Source: Zoroaster sp. YZ-2022 (lineage: Eukaryota > Echinodermata > Asteroidea > Forcipulatida > Zoroasteridae). Taken from it: 64,000 nt of DNA. Below are positions 1-11,885 of this stretch, piece after piece. A program made the translations under genes and the position numbers. The notes below the pieces were generated by a model. It did not search any database, was not told where the DNA came from, and saw only the letters and a list, made by a program, of their open reading frames with translations. The stretch is from positions 31,865,263-31,929,262 of the forward strand of contig CM055828.1 in assembly GCA_029582265.1 (NCBI GenBank). Direction: 5' to 3'. How positions within the stretch are numbered: position 1 is the first letter of the stretch; every line of letters starts with the position of its first letter.

Positions 1-76
1 TGTTAAGTGAAAGATGTGAAACAGAAAAGATATGGTGTACTGTTTATAATATTCACTTACAATTATTAACTAAAAA

Positions 77-293
77 TTTGATGAACATATATTTAGCGTC
101 TCTAGTCATTTTTAAGAATCGCACTCAACAATTGTGTTCAGGCCAAACAATCTAAACTGTGCTTATTAAAAATTGATGAACATTTGATGAACATATATTT
201 AGCGTCTCTAGTCATTTTTAAGAATCGCATTCAACACTTGTACCTTTTAATAACAATTGTGTTCAGGCCAAACAATCTAAACTGTGCTTATTA
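77..293. repeat. Direct tandem duplication, about 90-110 bp
   Basis: Copies at 77-170 and 183-293 share the segment that starts TTTGATGAACATATATTTAG and ends CTGTGCTTATTA. The second copy has about 19 bp more in the middle. No gene is near. Confidence 0.8.
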
Positions 294-3200
294 TGGATAA
301 CCATGATATTATGAATATGTAGAAATAGACCTTGAAACAGTCGTCAAGTAATAATATCTTCAATAACACTACTTACCTTGCATATACACTGTATACATGG
401 ATTTCCGAGCAAAATTGGCAAATCCACGACTTCCCCCTCCTTATCACAATTGGCCCGGTTCCCTGTCAAGAAAACCACAGATACAGAGTCAGACACTTAT
501 CAAAACAATCGCAAGAAAACCAATTGGTTACAAATGTACGCGACAAGATAAATTACAGCCAGACACTGCTGTTGTAAGCGTTAAACGATACACAATTTCC
601 CGCTAAATTTGGTACATATTATTGCTTCCGTTTATTCCTTGGTTTCACTATCCCGTGGAACATGTTTTTCTCATTAAAAGGAAAAACAACATAAACGGTA
701 TCCTACGCATAATTCAAACCATGATGTATTCGCTGATCTTCATGCAAGTTTAACGAACGTATTGGTGAATATGCCTGCTCCGAAAACAGAACGGCTTTGC
801 CGACATATTACAAATGAGAAGTTTTATAATTATGTTTCATAGAATAAAACAGAAAAAGCCTGGTAAGACATATTACAAATCATAATTAATGGATTATGTT
901 ATATAAACAAAATATCAAATACAAAAAAGGGATAACATGCTTCCCACTCAGGGGATTCTGGGGAACCTGTTTCACACATTGGGAATTTAAATGTAAAAAC
1001 AAATAGGCCCTATGCCCAATAAAGAAATCGCCATGTCAATACAATGGTACGGTACAACACGATAGCACTCTAGTCTTATAAAAGCTCGCCGACGTGTGTT
1101 TTTATGTCAAGATGCAAGTCTCACGTGGACTAGCACTTAATGACCCATACCAAAAATGTAGGTTTATAGATGGATGACTTTCGTTTATGGGTTTATAGTT
1201 AAAGGGAATGTACAACATTGGTAAGTTACCCGACTACAAAATTATTATCTGAAAACTAACTTGTTGCGAAGCTGGCAAAGGTTATAAACATCCTTTAAAA
1301 TATTACGTTTGGTGTGCTCATTCTTCAGAGAAAATACAACAAATATGCAAATTTGTTCCGGTTAAAACTGAAAGTCCCTAAAAGTGATTTCTGGAAAAAT
1401 AGTATTAATAACAATGTGAAGCGCTTACAGTATCACATCGTGATAGATTTCGCGCTATATAAGACAACCATATTATTATTATTATTATTAGGCCTATAGA
1501 TTTTTCACTCTTTTCTCATGACTTCAAACTCCGCATTGAGCTGAAACGTTAACATGTTGTTGTTATGTAGGCCCATATCTTGATTCATAGAAAGTATAAG
1601 CATACCGGTACCCATAGAAGCAGTTTTGCCATAGTTACCAATGCTGTATCTTCCCTCTTTACATCTTTGGTATTCTCAAAAAGCATATGATCACAGATTA
1701 TATAACATCAGACAAACCGGTACTTATTGTAAAAGTTTATAATTGTAGGCCTATCACATATACCTTGAAATCTTTGTGTATAAGATGTTATCGTTAATTA
1801 TTATTCCCCATTTATAAAAATGCTGAAAACGAACTGTATTAAAATTCAACAATTGGAAAATTCACATTGTACGAAGTTCGTGTTTACCAATGGAAAGTTT
1901 GAAATGCATGTTCACTATTTTCTTGTTAGCGGCACAGCGTAATGAGCTGAAAACGTTTACAGATCAGTTGTTTTACCATCAATGATAGAGAAGGGACATA
2001 TCTTTTCTCTATAGAGCAATCACCTTGCTGTATGGTTTTACATATAGGGCCTATTCCTTTAATGACGTCATTCACATGGAATGAGACACAGCAGAATTTA
2101 TGTTTATCTGTTATGGTAACGGGAAATGTTATGTCGAATTTACAAAAACATCAGCACCAATTATGAGGAAACTTTCACATGTTAGTTTTATGTTTGTTCC
2201 TGGAAAATATAGGGGTGGAATGAACGTACGTTCAGTGGCGTAACCAAAGGGAAGGCGGGGTTGCCGCCCCCCACTTGTCGGCAAAATAGTGTATGTCAGT
2301 AAATTCGCTTGTTGGTATTGTTGATTGACATCATTTGTCAGTTTATGTTATTTCTTTCTTTCATTTATTTACCAAGAGTATGCCCAAATATTTTTCTTGG
2401 GGTCATGAATATATAACATACAATTAAAACACATGAAAATGAAAACGAAAATAAGATGATGCGAAATGCATTGTACCAATTACAGCAAAACTCGTGGAAT
2501 AGTATTCCCTTTTCGCAAATGATGAGGAACCTTCAGCGTCATATGGGTGGATTGTCTGGTTTCATGAATCTGTGTAAATGGTGTAGCCTAATTAGATTTG
2601 TCATGTACAAAGGAGTCATTTTGTCAATACATTTGAAAACAAGAACAGCTTTTTGATACTTGCTTTCAGACAACGAAAGCCATTTTAGTTTTGCAATGTA
2701 TCATTTGCGTTTTGTGTCGATTAATTTACCCCCAAAAAATGTTTACCACCCCCATTCCCGACTCTGAAAATCCTGGCTATTACCAAATACCAATATTGTA
2801 TTTTTCCTTTAAACCACGAAGCTACAGCAGTGTCATAACAAAGTGCAACGGATAAGTGGAATAAAACAACATGCTGTGGCATTCTCTACTTGTAGTTCTG
2901 AACACTAAATCCACTCTAAAGCCTTTGTGATCCAATGCAATATGCTTGTGGCTTCTGACTATTGGGTGAGTCACAAAACGTTTTGTAGTTATATTTCTTG
3001 TTCGGATTGTATGGTAAATACCTTCAGTGATCAATCTTGCGGTGAGATCTATCATTACGTACATCTTTGTATAAATGACAGCTTCACATCAGCGTGATGT
3101 GACCCTGGTAAGAGCACAATGCCGCAGGCAATGAAAAATGCCATTGTACGGTGTTGTTGTTTTCCCTTCCAAATCGAAAAACATACAAAACCACTCTCTT

Positions 3201-3768
3201 ATTATTTTTTTATTAAGGTTCTGCATTTGTATACAATTGATTATTAAAAATAAAATAATAATAATGGTATGTCGAATTTGTACGTAAAACGTACGTTTTG
3301 TAAAGCTGATGATGGTATTAATCTTCCCTGTAAATAATTCTGTCTGAAATAATGTCCAGCTCGAATTATTAAGGAAATAGCGCTTTTTTCTAAAAAAGTT
3401 CCACAATAGAATGTAAACACAAACAACTGAATGCCTTTACGTGATTTTCTCGTTAACGACATAACAAGTAAAAGTAGATTTGCCAACATTTCTAACAATA
3501 TACCTTCCGTTAACATTTGAAAAGAACAAATTGCTGTCTTCAAATTGAGTAAACAAGTGGTCTCAGGCCCAAAATGCATACAGGAATATAATGAAAAGCA
3601 TTCATATATGTATATGTATTAATTTTTACATGAAATTTATGAAAAGTACTCTTTCCTAAATTCAAACTGGAATTTATTCCACTTTTCTTAAATGTGACAG
3701 CACCTCTCTAGGGAAGACTGATTAGGTCTATCATGAGTTTACACCATGCTAGTTTCACATTGCAAACA
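294..3768. other. Non-coding stretch, no gene seen
   Basis: The sequence is AT-rich with several TAGGCCTA-type motifs. A dispersed repeat fragment (AATGTACAACATTGG) is at about 1,205 and a hAT-like end (CAGTGGCGTAACC) at about 2,235. Short open frames here show no family pattern. Confidence 0.5.
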
Positions 3769-3772
3769 TTAA

Positions 3773-3984
3773 AGGGGCAATATCGTCACGATCAACAGGA
3801 CATGGAATCGGAAACATTGCTTTAGAATAACTCAGTGACTGAAAATAATACCCCCACATGATAAGGTCATAATTGCTGCTGCATAAACGAGCCAATAATT
3901 TTCAGTCACTGTGTTCATCTTAAATTAGGACACCGATTCCATGCCCTGTTGAAAGTCTGCTCTGATCGTGACGATAGTGTCCCT
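3773..3984. mobile_element. TTAA-flanked palindromic MITE, copy 1
   Basis: Inverted ends (GGGGCAATATCGTCACGATCA and its complement, with few changes) enclose about 210 bp and are flanked on each side by TTAA. An inner pair (GGACATGGAATCGG / CCGATTCCATGCCC) extends the palindrome. TTAA target choice is typical of piggyBac-type transposition. A second copy is at 39,948. Confidence 0.7.
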
Positions 3985-4848
3985 TTAATGTTTTCTCGGG
4001 TCCTATGGCTTGAACTTTTGTCTGGATGTAATTTCACTTGTCGATACATACTATCCACAAAACTCTCTCTTTTTCATTGTTGCTTCACTTCCCTGTTGAA
4101 ATCATAATCTTATAAGTAATATAATTATATTGTTGATCCCAACGTTAAAAAATATCCTTTCCCACGCAGATCCAGATGGGGTATTAGGACCCATGTACCC
4201 CCCCTCCCTTTTTTTTAAAAATCATCAACCATGCACAAAAATCTGTTGCCCCTGAAAATAAATATATTACAACACCTACATATATTGTATGATAGGCAGA
4301 AATGAAAAACGAGTCTGGCATCACTGATGGCCAATGCCGATCACTCAAGCGAAGAACGCTCACTTTGTGTGTGTCAACACAATGTCGGATGAACAGATAG
4401 AAAGCAGTTAATTTGCAAAGGTCGGCATCCCCTCAATGCATTTTTTAGAATAAGTGGAAAATCACCAGCCATAAAATTTCATTTTAGTTCTGCATCATGA
4501 CGTATCGACGTACGGGCGGTTATTAACAGTGTTTTATGCAGCTGACAAAAATTATAATACAAGAATGCACAATATTTACTTAATTTAAGGTACGGTCTTG
4601 GCATTGGTAATTTCAAATGAAATTCACAAGATAATGGATCGAAGTTTTTGTTATAAAGCAGTCATATATTGCAATTTTTGCCAAGCAATGAAGTGATAAC
4701 CCTGCGTTATAAACCCATTACCGGTATAGTCTTTATCAATATTTCACCGTTTGGATGATCCGTGCTAGTAAGAGTGACCTGTATAGATGGGAGCAACAAT
4801 TCGTTAGAACAATTTTTAACACATAGACACATTTAACACCAAGCACAC

Positions 4849-5029
4849 CAATGGCGTAGCCAGGATTTTCAGAGTGGGGGGAGGAGGGGCAAACATCAAA
4901 ATACAGATTGAATTCCCGACGTTCAGAAGTTCATAAATATCAACAGGTTCGTGAATTTTCTGACAGACACTATTTTGTTAACAAGTGGGGGTCTCCCCTT
5001 CTCCCTCCCCCTCCTTGGCTACGCCACTG
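4849..5029. mobile_element. hAT-like MITE
   Basis: The ends are CAATGGCGTAGCCAGG and CTTGGCTACGCCACTG. Flanks AAGCACAC and AAACACAC form an 8-bp target duplication with one change. The interior is G-rich then C-rich. No transposase is present. Confidence 0.7.
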
Positions 5030-5386
5030 AAACACACGAGTATCCTTAAATTAATAACTAAACAATAAATACCATTTGTCGTCATGCGTTAATGAATTAT
5101 TTTGTTACTATACGTATATATGATTATGCTTGTCTTAATTATTTCAAAGTTCGAAACTTGATTTAAAGAAAGAGTCGTCGAGTAGGCCCTCAAATTAAAT
5201 ACAATTTGTTATTTCTTTAAAATGCAATAGTAACAGGTTTGTTTCGATTGATAAGGAATACCACAGTATGCAAATGAATGAATTAATGATTGTGTTATTG
5301 AATTTATCCTGCGTTTGTCACTTTGCAACCATGGATGACCGTTTTGACTTTAACAACCACAGTTAGATGGTTCACCCACACTTATT

Positions 5387-5850
5387 AGTTGATCGTCCTG
5401 GTTTTTTCAAAAAGAGGAGGATGAGGGCCTTTTTATTTTTTATTTTTTATTTTTTTCCAAGATGGCCGCCAAGCATTTAAATTCAAAATGGCCACCAATT
5501 TTTCAGTTTGAAATCACCGCCAACTTTTTTTTATAGCTATCGAACAAGTAGTTGAGTAAAAATATTCATGTTAAACAATAGTTGATGTTTTTTGTTAAAC
5601 CCACTTGTTTCTTTTAATTGTATTTTCGCTGATATTTACTTTTACGTAAAAATCTTTATGTCTAAGTTTTATTTAAATCCTTTAAAGTACATCATCGGTA
5701 AGTTTAAATCAAAAGTCGAAAGAATGGTGCCAAGACGAAGTAAAAATACATGAAAAATTTACTCTTTTTGTGGACAAGTATAAAAAATATATAAAAATAT
5801 TTAAAAAAGGATGCGGCCTCAAAAAAGGATGCGGGCGGGGACGATCAACT
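5387..5850. mobile_element. Terminal-inverted-repeat element, about 460 bp
   Basis: The ends are AGTTGATCGTCC and GGACGATCAACT, a perfect 12-bp inverted pair. The interior holds T-rich tracts and GGCCGCCAAG / GGCCACCAA repeats. No coding sequence. Class unknown. Confidence 0.5.
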
Positions 5851-8800
5851 GTTTTTTTTTTTTTTTTGGCCTTAGTTGCGCAAATTGCACGCGTGCTCAA
5901 ACAATTACCGAAAACATGAACATTCCTTCACATTTAACCCTGTAGTTTGTTTTAGTACAACATTTTGACACGAAATTTATTCTGGTGTTACATTATAAAT
6001 TTACTTCTAATAAAATATGACAAGACACCTGTCCTGCCTATATACTACCCGATTTACATCGGCTTAACACGCTTCCCCTACAGTGAAATGAAATACGACA
6101 TAGCATGGAATGTATGTTTATTTGGCTAACGAGACATGAATGCAGAAAATGCGTACATATTTATTTGTTGTGCATAAATCATACACGACGGAAACATGGA
6201 TCAGTTTTGTAATTCTTGCAACGAAGCATGTTACTTTACTCATTTTCTCTTTTGATTCATGTGTGGAATGTGATTCCACTGACCCATATTGCTGAAATCA
6301 TTCTTATAATAATCAGGAAATATCCCACGATGATCTTATCGACGCCTTTCTCGCTGGTAAACATTTTAGTTCGAATATAGGCGTCGCGACGGTGTCGTAT
6401 AATTCAAGATATTTAGTAACTGCACATTGACCGAGTATATCATTGCATGACTCAGGGGTCAAATGTTACATCGTCCCTTATAAATATTAAAGGTTAATTC
6501 CCACTGTGTGCAGTGTTCTTTTGAAAGGCTATCCCCTCCCCAATTACTGAAGAGGCAGAGGAACGAACGATAGCGAAATATTGTCTGTAATGCATTTCAG
6601 AGGTGTGACTGCAAAACCGCTATTTACAATCATTTACAATGAAGAATCAGAAAGATTTCGAACAAAGTATAAATTATACCTTATTTTGTGAACATGGCGC
6701 ACGCTAGCCTATGCATTCGGAGTGATTCGAATTAATGTTTGTGTGAAGGAGACAACACAAAATTAAGCAAGATTAGAACAAAACCATTCTGTTTTTCTTT
6801 TAAAACAAATCCACAAGATCAAATCGAGGCTGAAAGAAAATAGTCTGGTCCCTTTATATGCATTGGTTATTTTACTGTACTTGCAGACAGGAAATCTTAC
6901 AAAAATGGTTAATGAAGGGCCATCATGATGGAACAGGCGCTTAGAATTGACTCAATTGTACGGTCGTTTAAAAATCTTCTAACTTAATCTGGCTCTGCAC
7001 TTTAATAAGGACACTTGGAGAAAACTACCCAGCCAAAGGTATAACTCTCTGGTGAAAGGCAACCGATCTGTGAATAAAAATTGACGGAAACGGTGTGCTC
7101 ATTTGTAATCCTAACCATGAATACTGGCTCTATGATATCACCAAGCAGTAAGTACCTCACAGGTTGTTCATATCAAGCTAATCATACCTGAATGTAACAA
7201 CCTAATTTCCACCCCCTGTCAAGAAGATTGCACACCCAGAGGACATTATGGACGGAGCAGACGCCAGTACCACAATTCTAATTCACTGCCTCCCCGGGAT
7301 ACCAACAAAACGTACGGTTTCAGTTTTGACGAAGGTTGGTCATTTAAAATTAATGTGCGGTTTTAACTCGGGCCAGGTGCTCTAACAATACATCGCAGTC
7401 CGTGCAAACAGAAGGTTAAATCAAATAACATAAATAAAATGTTGCAGTTATTGTTGTTTTTAGATCGATGTTTTATTAAATTATTATGTTCCTGTGTAAA
7501 CATAAACTGGGGTGGCAAAGTGACATTTCTTCGCAAAGAAAGAGGTTTTTATTTAGTTCACACTATAATGGTATTATGAAGTTGGTTAGTGTGTTACTCC
7601 TCCAAATCACGCAATCATAATGCAAAGCAAACGCCCAAAATGTCAGCAGGTGTTTAAGGTAAATTGTATGAGTGAAATTATATGTGAATGCCCTTTGAGT
7701 GGGTTTGGTTTAAAGTTGTCGTGCGTCCGTCATGGCAAGTAAAATTTTGAGATAATCATTGCAAAGGCTGACCCAGAAAAATGGCGTGGCGTAACAGTGA
7801 GGGGCACGTACCCCCCCCCACCCCGTGCAAATTCGGATCCCTAAGTGAACATAAGGACATGCCTAAATTTGCCCCATAGTAATCCAGCCCCCCCCCCCTT
7901 AACCAACCCGACGCTACTGCCAGGGGAAGGGGGTTTGAACGGGGTTTAAATGGGGAAAGGGTTTTTAACTGATTATGAATGTACATTTACCACCAGGTGA
8001 CTACTGTGTGTGGGTACCTTTTTGCTGTGAGCCACGCCTTATAGCCACCTTGGAGCCACCCTATAGTATGAATGGAAAGATTACAGCCAGCAGACAGAAA
8101 AATATCTCAACGTTAACAATGTCGCGTGTCTTTCACTTAAAAATTCTGACTGTAAAATTCAATATGAAAAGGTCGTTGCATAATGGCTGTGCTCTAAGTG
8201 TAAGTTGTGACTCGAGCGAGCGACCATATGTACGTTGACCTCCACATATTGTGGGGATTCTTACAAGGTTTTGTTTCTCCAACCACGGCTCCCAAAAGAC
8301 ATGATTAGGTCAACTGCTGTCAGTTTCAATTGACGTGCGCTGCTTGATATTGACACATTGCCGGTGGTATACTGTCAAAGTATATCCCTCCCCCTCTATA
8401 AGAAGATTGTGATCTCATACACGGCATGGGAAAGTAAACTAATGACAACACCTGGCGTTGCAGCTATACACTGACAACTTTTTAATAGCTTTATGCAATT
8501 GGTGTGGACAGTGAATGATAAAGGCTGTATAAAAGTAAGTGTTAACCTTGTAACGGTTTTCTGAAAAAATCCCGCTCTGGTTGACAGCAACATAGGTTCA
8601 CGGGTTTGATGTCCAAAATAATCAAATCGGTAAACCAAAAATCCACAGTAATTATTTCTGGTCATATTTCCACCTACCCTAGACTGAATAGCCCCGAAAA
8701 TCTGTTTACAGAACAAATTACAGAGGGCATATAACTTATTCATGAGGCTCGGGCGCATTGATAATTGCATACACTGACTCCCTACATCACACTAATGTGT

Positions 8801-9784
8801 GTATACATTAAGGGGAAGATGCATATTTAAAATAGAAGGCGGGGGTGGTACCAACAGAAGCATGGATGACTTTGTTTTGTTTTAATTTAGGCCTAGACCT
8901 ATTTTTGTATAGTTTCTCCTCCTTTATTTCATAGCCTATACACTTTCTTCTATTACCTCAAATCTATGGATTCCAACTTAATACTACCCCGCAGTGCAAA
9001 GGTAAAATATCTGTGGATAATTCTGATATTAAATGTATAATAGTCCTGAAAAAAGGGGGGAAATAATCACGAAAGAGAATTTGAGCAAATATTTGAGACG
9101 GTGGAGAGTTGAATCAAATAACTACTGGGTTAGAGTATAGTTGCGCCATTATTTTGACAGATGGACAACATTACTAAGATAATGATCACCACATTATTGG
9201 ATGAACATTCATTATCCGGCTGGAAATACCAAATTGTACGGAAAATTACCACATTAGTCCAGCTTGCACGACAGCACAATATAATTAAAATAGACATGCA
9301 TCAGTAGTGGAACTCCTAACTTCGAATAGGCCTAGTTATAGGTTTTTGTGTTGTTGTGTCTGCGATTATGAGAACGCCCACAGGAAAGCTTGCTCCCCGC
9401 CCCTTTCAAGATCTCCGACTACGTCATTGACCATGTACTGTAGTACTAGTTACCAAGGGTCTGTGTCCACGCCTAATTTGAATGGGATAGCACGGCCACG
9501 CCGCCTGAGTCAGAGGCAAGGGTTGGGGCACACAGCAATGCCGATAAAAAGGGCCACTCCCCCTTTGCCCCTGGTTCCGCCAATGACCTGAACTGTTTTC
9601 GTACAGTGTAAGATAAAACATTACTAAATGTAAAACAGTTTTGCTATATCCCCTGTATAAATGTATAAGTTCAACTTGTTACCAAGAAAATAGTGAGCAT
9701 GCAAAAATGCATTCAAATTGTTTGTATTCATTACAAAATGGCAATAGAAGCATCAATTCGGCGCCGCTAAAATATTGTTATTAA
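5851..9784. other. Non-coding stretch, no gene seen
   Basis: No splice-bounded or family-like frame was recognised. A C-rich patch with a GGCGTGGCGTAACAGTG-type end at about 7,783 is probably a hAT remnant. The longest open frame (8,396-8,770, minus) has no recognisable motif. Confidence 0.45.
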
Positions 9785-10099
9785 GGCAAAAAAAGTCTCT
9801 AGTTTCTGGTGTCTGCTATGAAATGACGTCCAATTGCAGCCAAAATTGCTGCCGTACTGTGCTTTAATAAACGACTTTTTCACATAGGGGTATGAACGTT
9901 GGCCAGATTTGTGAGGCCTCTCTTAGCCACCATCCTTTGTATAATGGGAAATTTAGTCCCCGCGTATACAATGTATCACATATTTACCTGTTGGCAAAAA
10001 TAAATAAATAAAAAAAAATTAAAAATGGCCGAAAAAAGCGCGTCACCGCACCGATTCTGAAGCCGACCGATGACCAGAAACCGGAGACTTTTTTTCGCC
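9785..10099. mobile_element. AAAGTCTCC inverted-repeat element, copy 1
   Basis: The left end is GGCAAAAAAAGTCTC then GTTTCTGGT, and the right end is its complement with few changes. The element is about 315 bp and non-coding. A second copy in reverse order lies at 53,491-53,804, and a decayed piece at 43,210-43,390. Confidence 0.65.
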
Positions 10100-11522
10100 T
10101 GACATCATGGAGATATAAAAGACGCCGTGGTAATCTATTACACACATATTATTAATTCACGTGTCTTGATATTTCAATTTAAAAGTCATCGAGAGGTATT
10201 CCAATTGATATTATCTTGGTTGAGTAAAAATAGCAGTGACACGGTACCCATCAAGAGTGAAGTGTTTCAGTTCCGGACCGCAAGGGGACAAACAGGCCAA
10301 GGGTATAATTTTAAAACTCAACAGGTTGAAAGAAGTTAATTGTCATAAAGTGGTCATATCCGTCCCAACTGCCTTTTTAGTGTTGGGCTATGAGTTATAT
10401 ATATTTGTTTGTTTTGATGTATTGATGCGTACGCGTGTCACCACGGGAAACTAATGAATTTTACAAGTGAGATTAACTGCACGTGGGACTATGGATAAGT
10501 ACAGAACCCCAGGCACACGACATACCGGCGACTCTTCCGACAGGCCGCCATTCCCAATGTCATAGAACAAGAGTTGTAACACTGGTTCAGTATCCTCTAG
10601 AAAGTGTTGATGCTTAAACAAAACAAAAATTACACACTCAAAGAAATATATTTTTGCATGATACAACTTAGCTGGTTGTAACGTTGATGATGGCAATAAA
10701 TATCCATTTGAAAAATGTTTTTGCCTTTGACTGATCTGACAGAAGATCAAACTTCGATCAGCACGTTTGTCGATCGATTTATGTATTTACTATTTGCTTG
10801 TTAAAGCTAGACAGTAGGTATACTATTTGGATTAATGTACCAGTATGCAAATGCATCTATAAGAATCAAGATATTCTGTGAAAGTTAATATTAAGTAAAA
10901 TTGTGTTATTATTGAGAAAACAGTATGAATGCATTCAAATACATTACAAAGCAATTCGATTAATTTCACTAAAGTTATATAACCTTTGACAGAAACAATG
11001 CAATGAATATTGCAATACTATCATCAACTTTACAACAAGTTGGTTTTAGTACGCAAATATGAGATCAATTAGTATATGAGATCAATTAGTATATGAGATC
11101 AATTAATATTGGCTATAGGGACATTAAATATAACACTGGTAATGATACATGTTACGTGGATTGCCTCCATCCATAACAATTACTCACCCATGAACATTTT
11201 ACTCAACAGGGTCCAACTAGTTATACAAGTTATTCAACGGCCGGGTACATCACAGCATGATCACAGCATCGCCTATAATTATAGTCACTGATAAAGCTCC
11301 ACTTATCGCAATGTACGGTCAGACACTTCAATCGTTTTGTTATATTCATGACAACAACCAAGCAATGAACAAGCTATACTTGTTTACCATAGAAAGGAGC
11401 ACATCTCAAATGTTTTACCATGGATGTAGAATTTCTACTCCGTGTTTTAACGTGTAATTGTTGACCCCAATTTGCAATGCATTGGTGTGCCATATAATGC
11501 CCCTTCTTTTCTGTATACAGAG
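10100..11522. other. Non-coding stretch with a short tandem repeat
   Basis: Three copies of a 16-bp unit (ATGAGATCAATTAGTAT) lie at about 11,058-11,105. Nothing else was recognised. Confidence 0.45.
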
Positions 11523-11530
11523 CTTAGGGC

Positions 11531-11877
11531 CAGTGGCGGACCGTCAGGGGGGACTGGGGGGGGGGGGGGGAAGCCGTCCCCCGGCCCGGAGGGGCGGCCC
11601 GGACCCCCTCCCCAAAGAATTTTTTTTTTTTTTTTTTTTACATTCTGGTGGAGGGGGATGGGGGTGGGGGGATGGGGGTGGTTGGGGGACCGGGCCCGAG
11701 CTGGAACTTACACAAATCAACCGGGCCCTTTCTTTATTTTGAGCTCCCCTGAAAACATGAAGTGTAATCATGACGGGTCTCTCGGAAATCACGTGTGGTT
11801 AGGGAATGATGCCTGGGGGGGGGGGGGCGACCGTGCGCTCTGCCCCCCCGGCCCGGCGGTAACTTGTTCCGCTACTG
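11531..11877. mobile_element. hAT-like element with perfect 8-bp target duplication
   Basis: The element starts CAGTGGCGGACCGT and ends GTTCCGCTACTG. CTTAGGGC flanks it on both sides (11,523-11,530 and 11,878-11,885). CAGTGGCG ends with an 8-bp duplication are typical of hAT transposons. The interior is very G-rich, then C-rich, with a T tract. No transposase. Confidence 0.85.
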
Positions 11878-11885
11878 CTTAGGGC

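Noticed and set aside
8396..8770. 124-residue open frame on the minus strand
   Set aside because: No domain pattern, no splice or promoter context, and its length is possible by chance.
11472..11882. 136-residue Gly/Pro-rich open frame
   Set aside because: It runs through the G-rich hAT-like element and ends with it.
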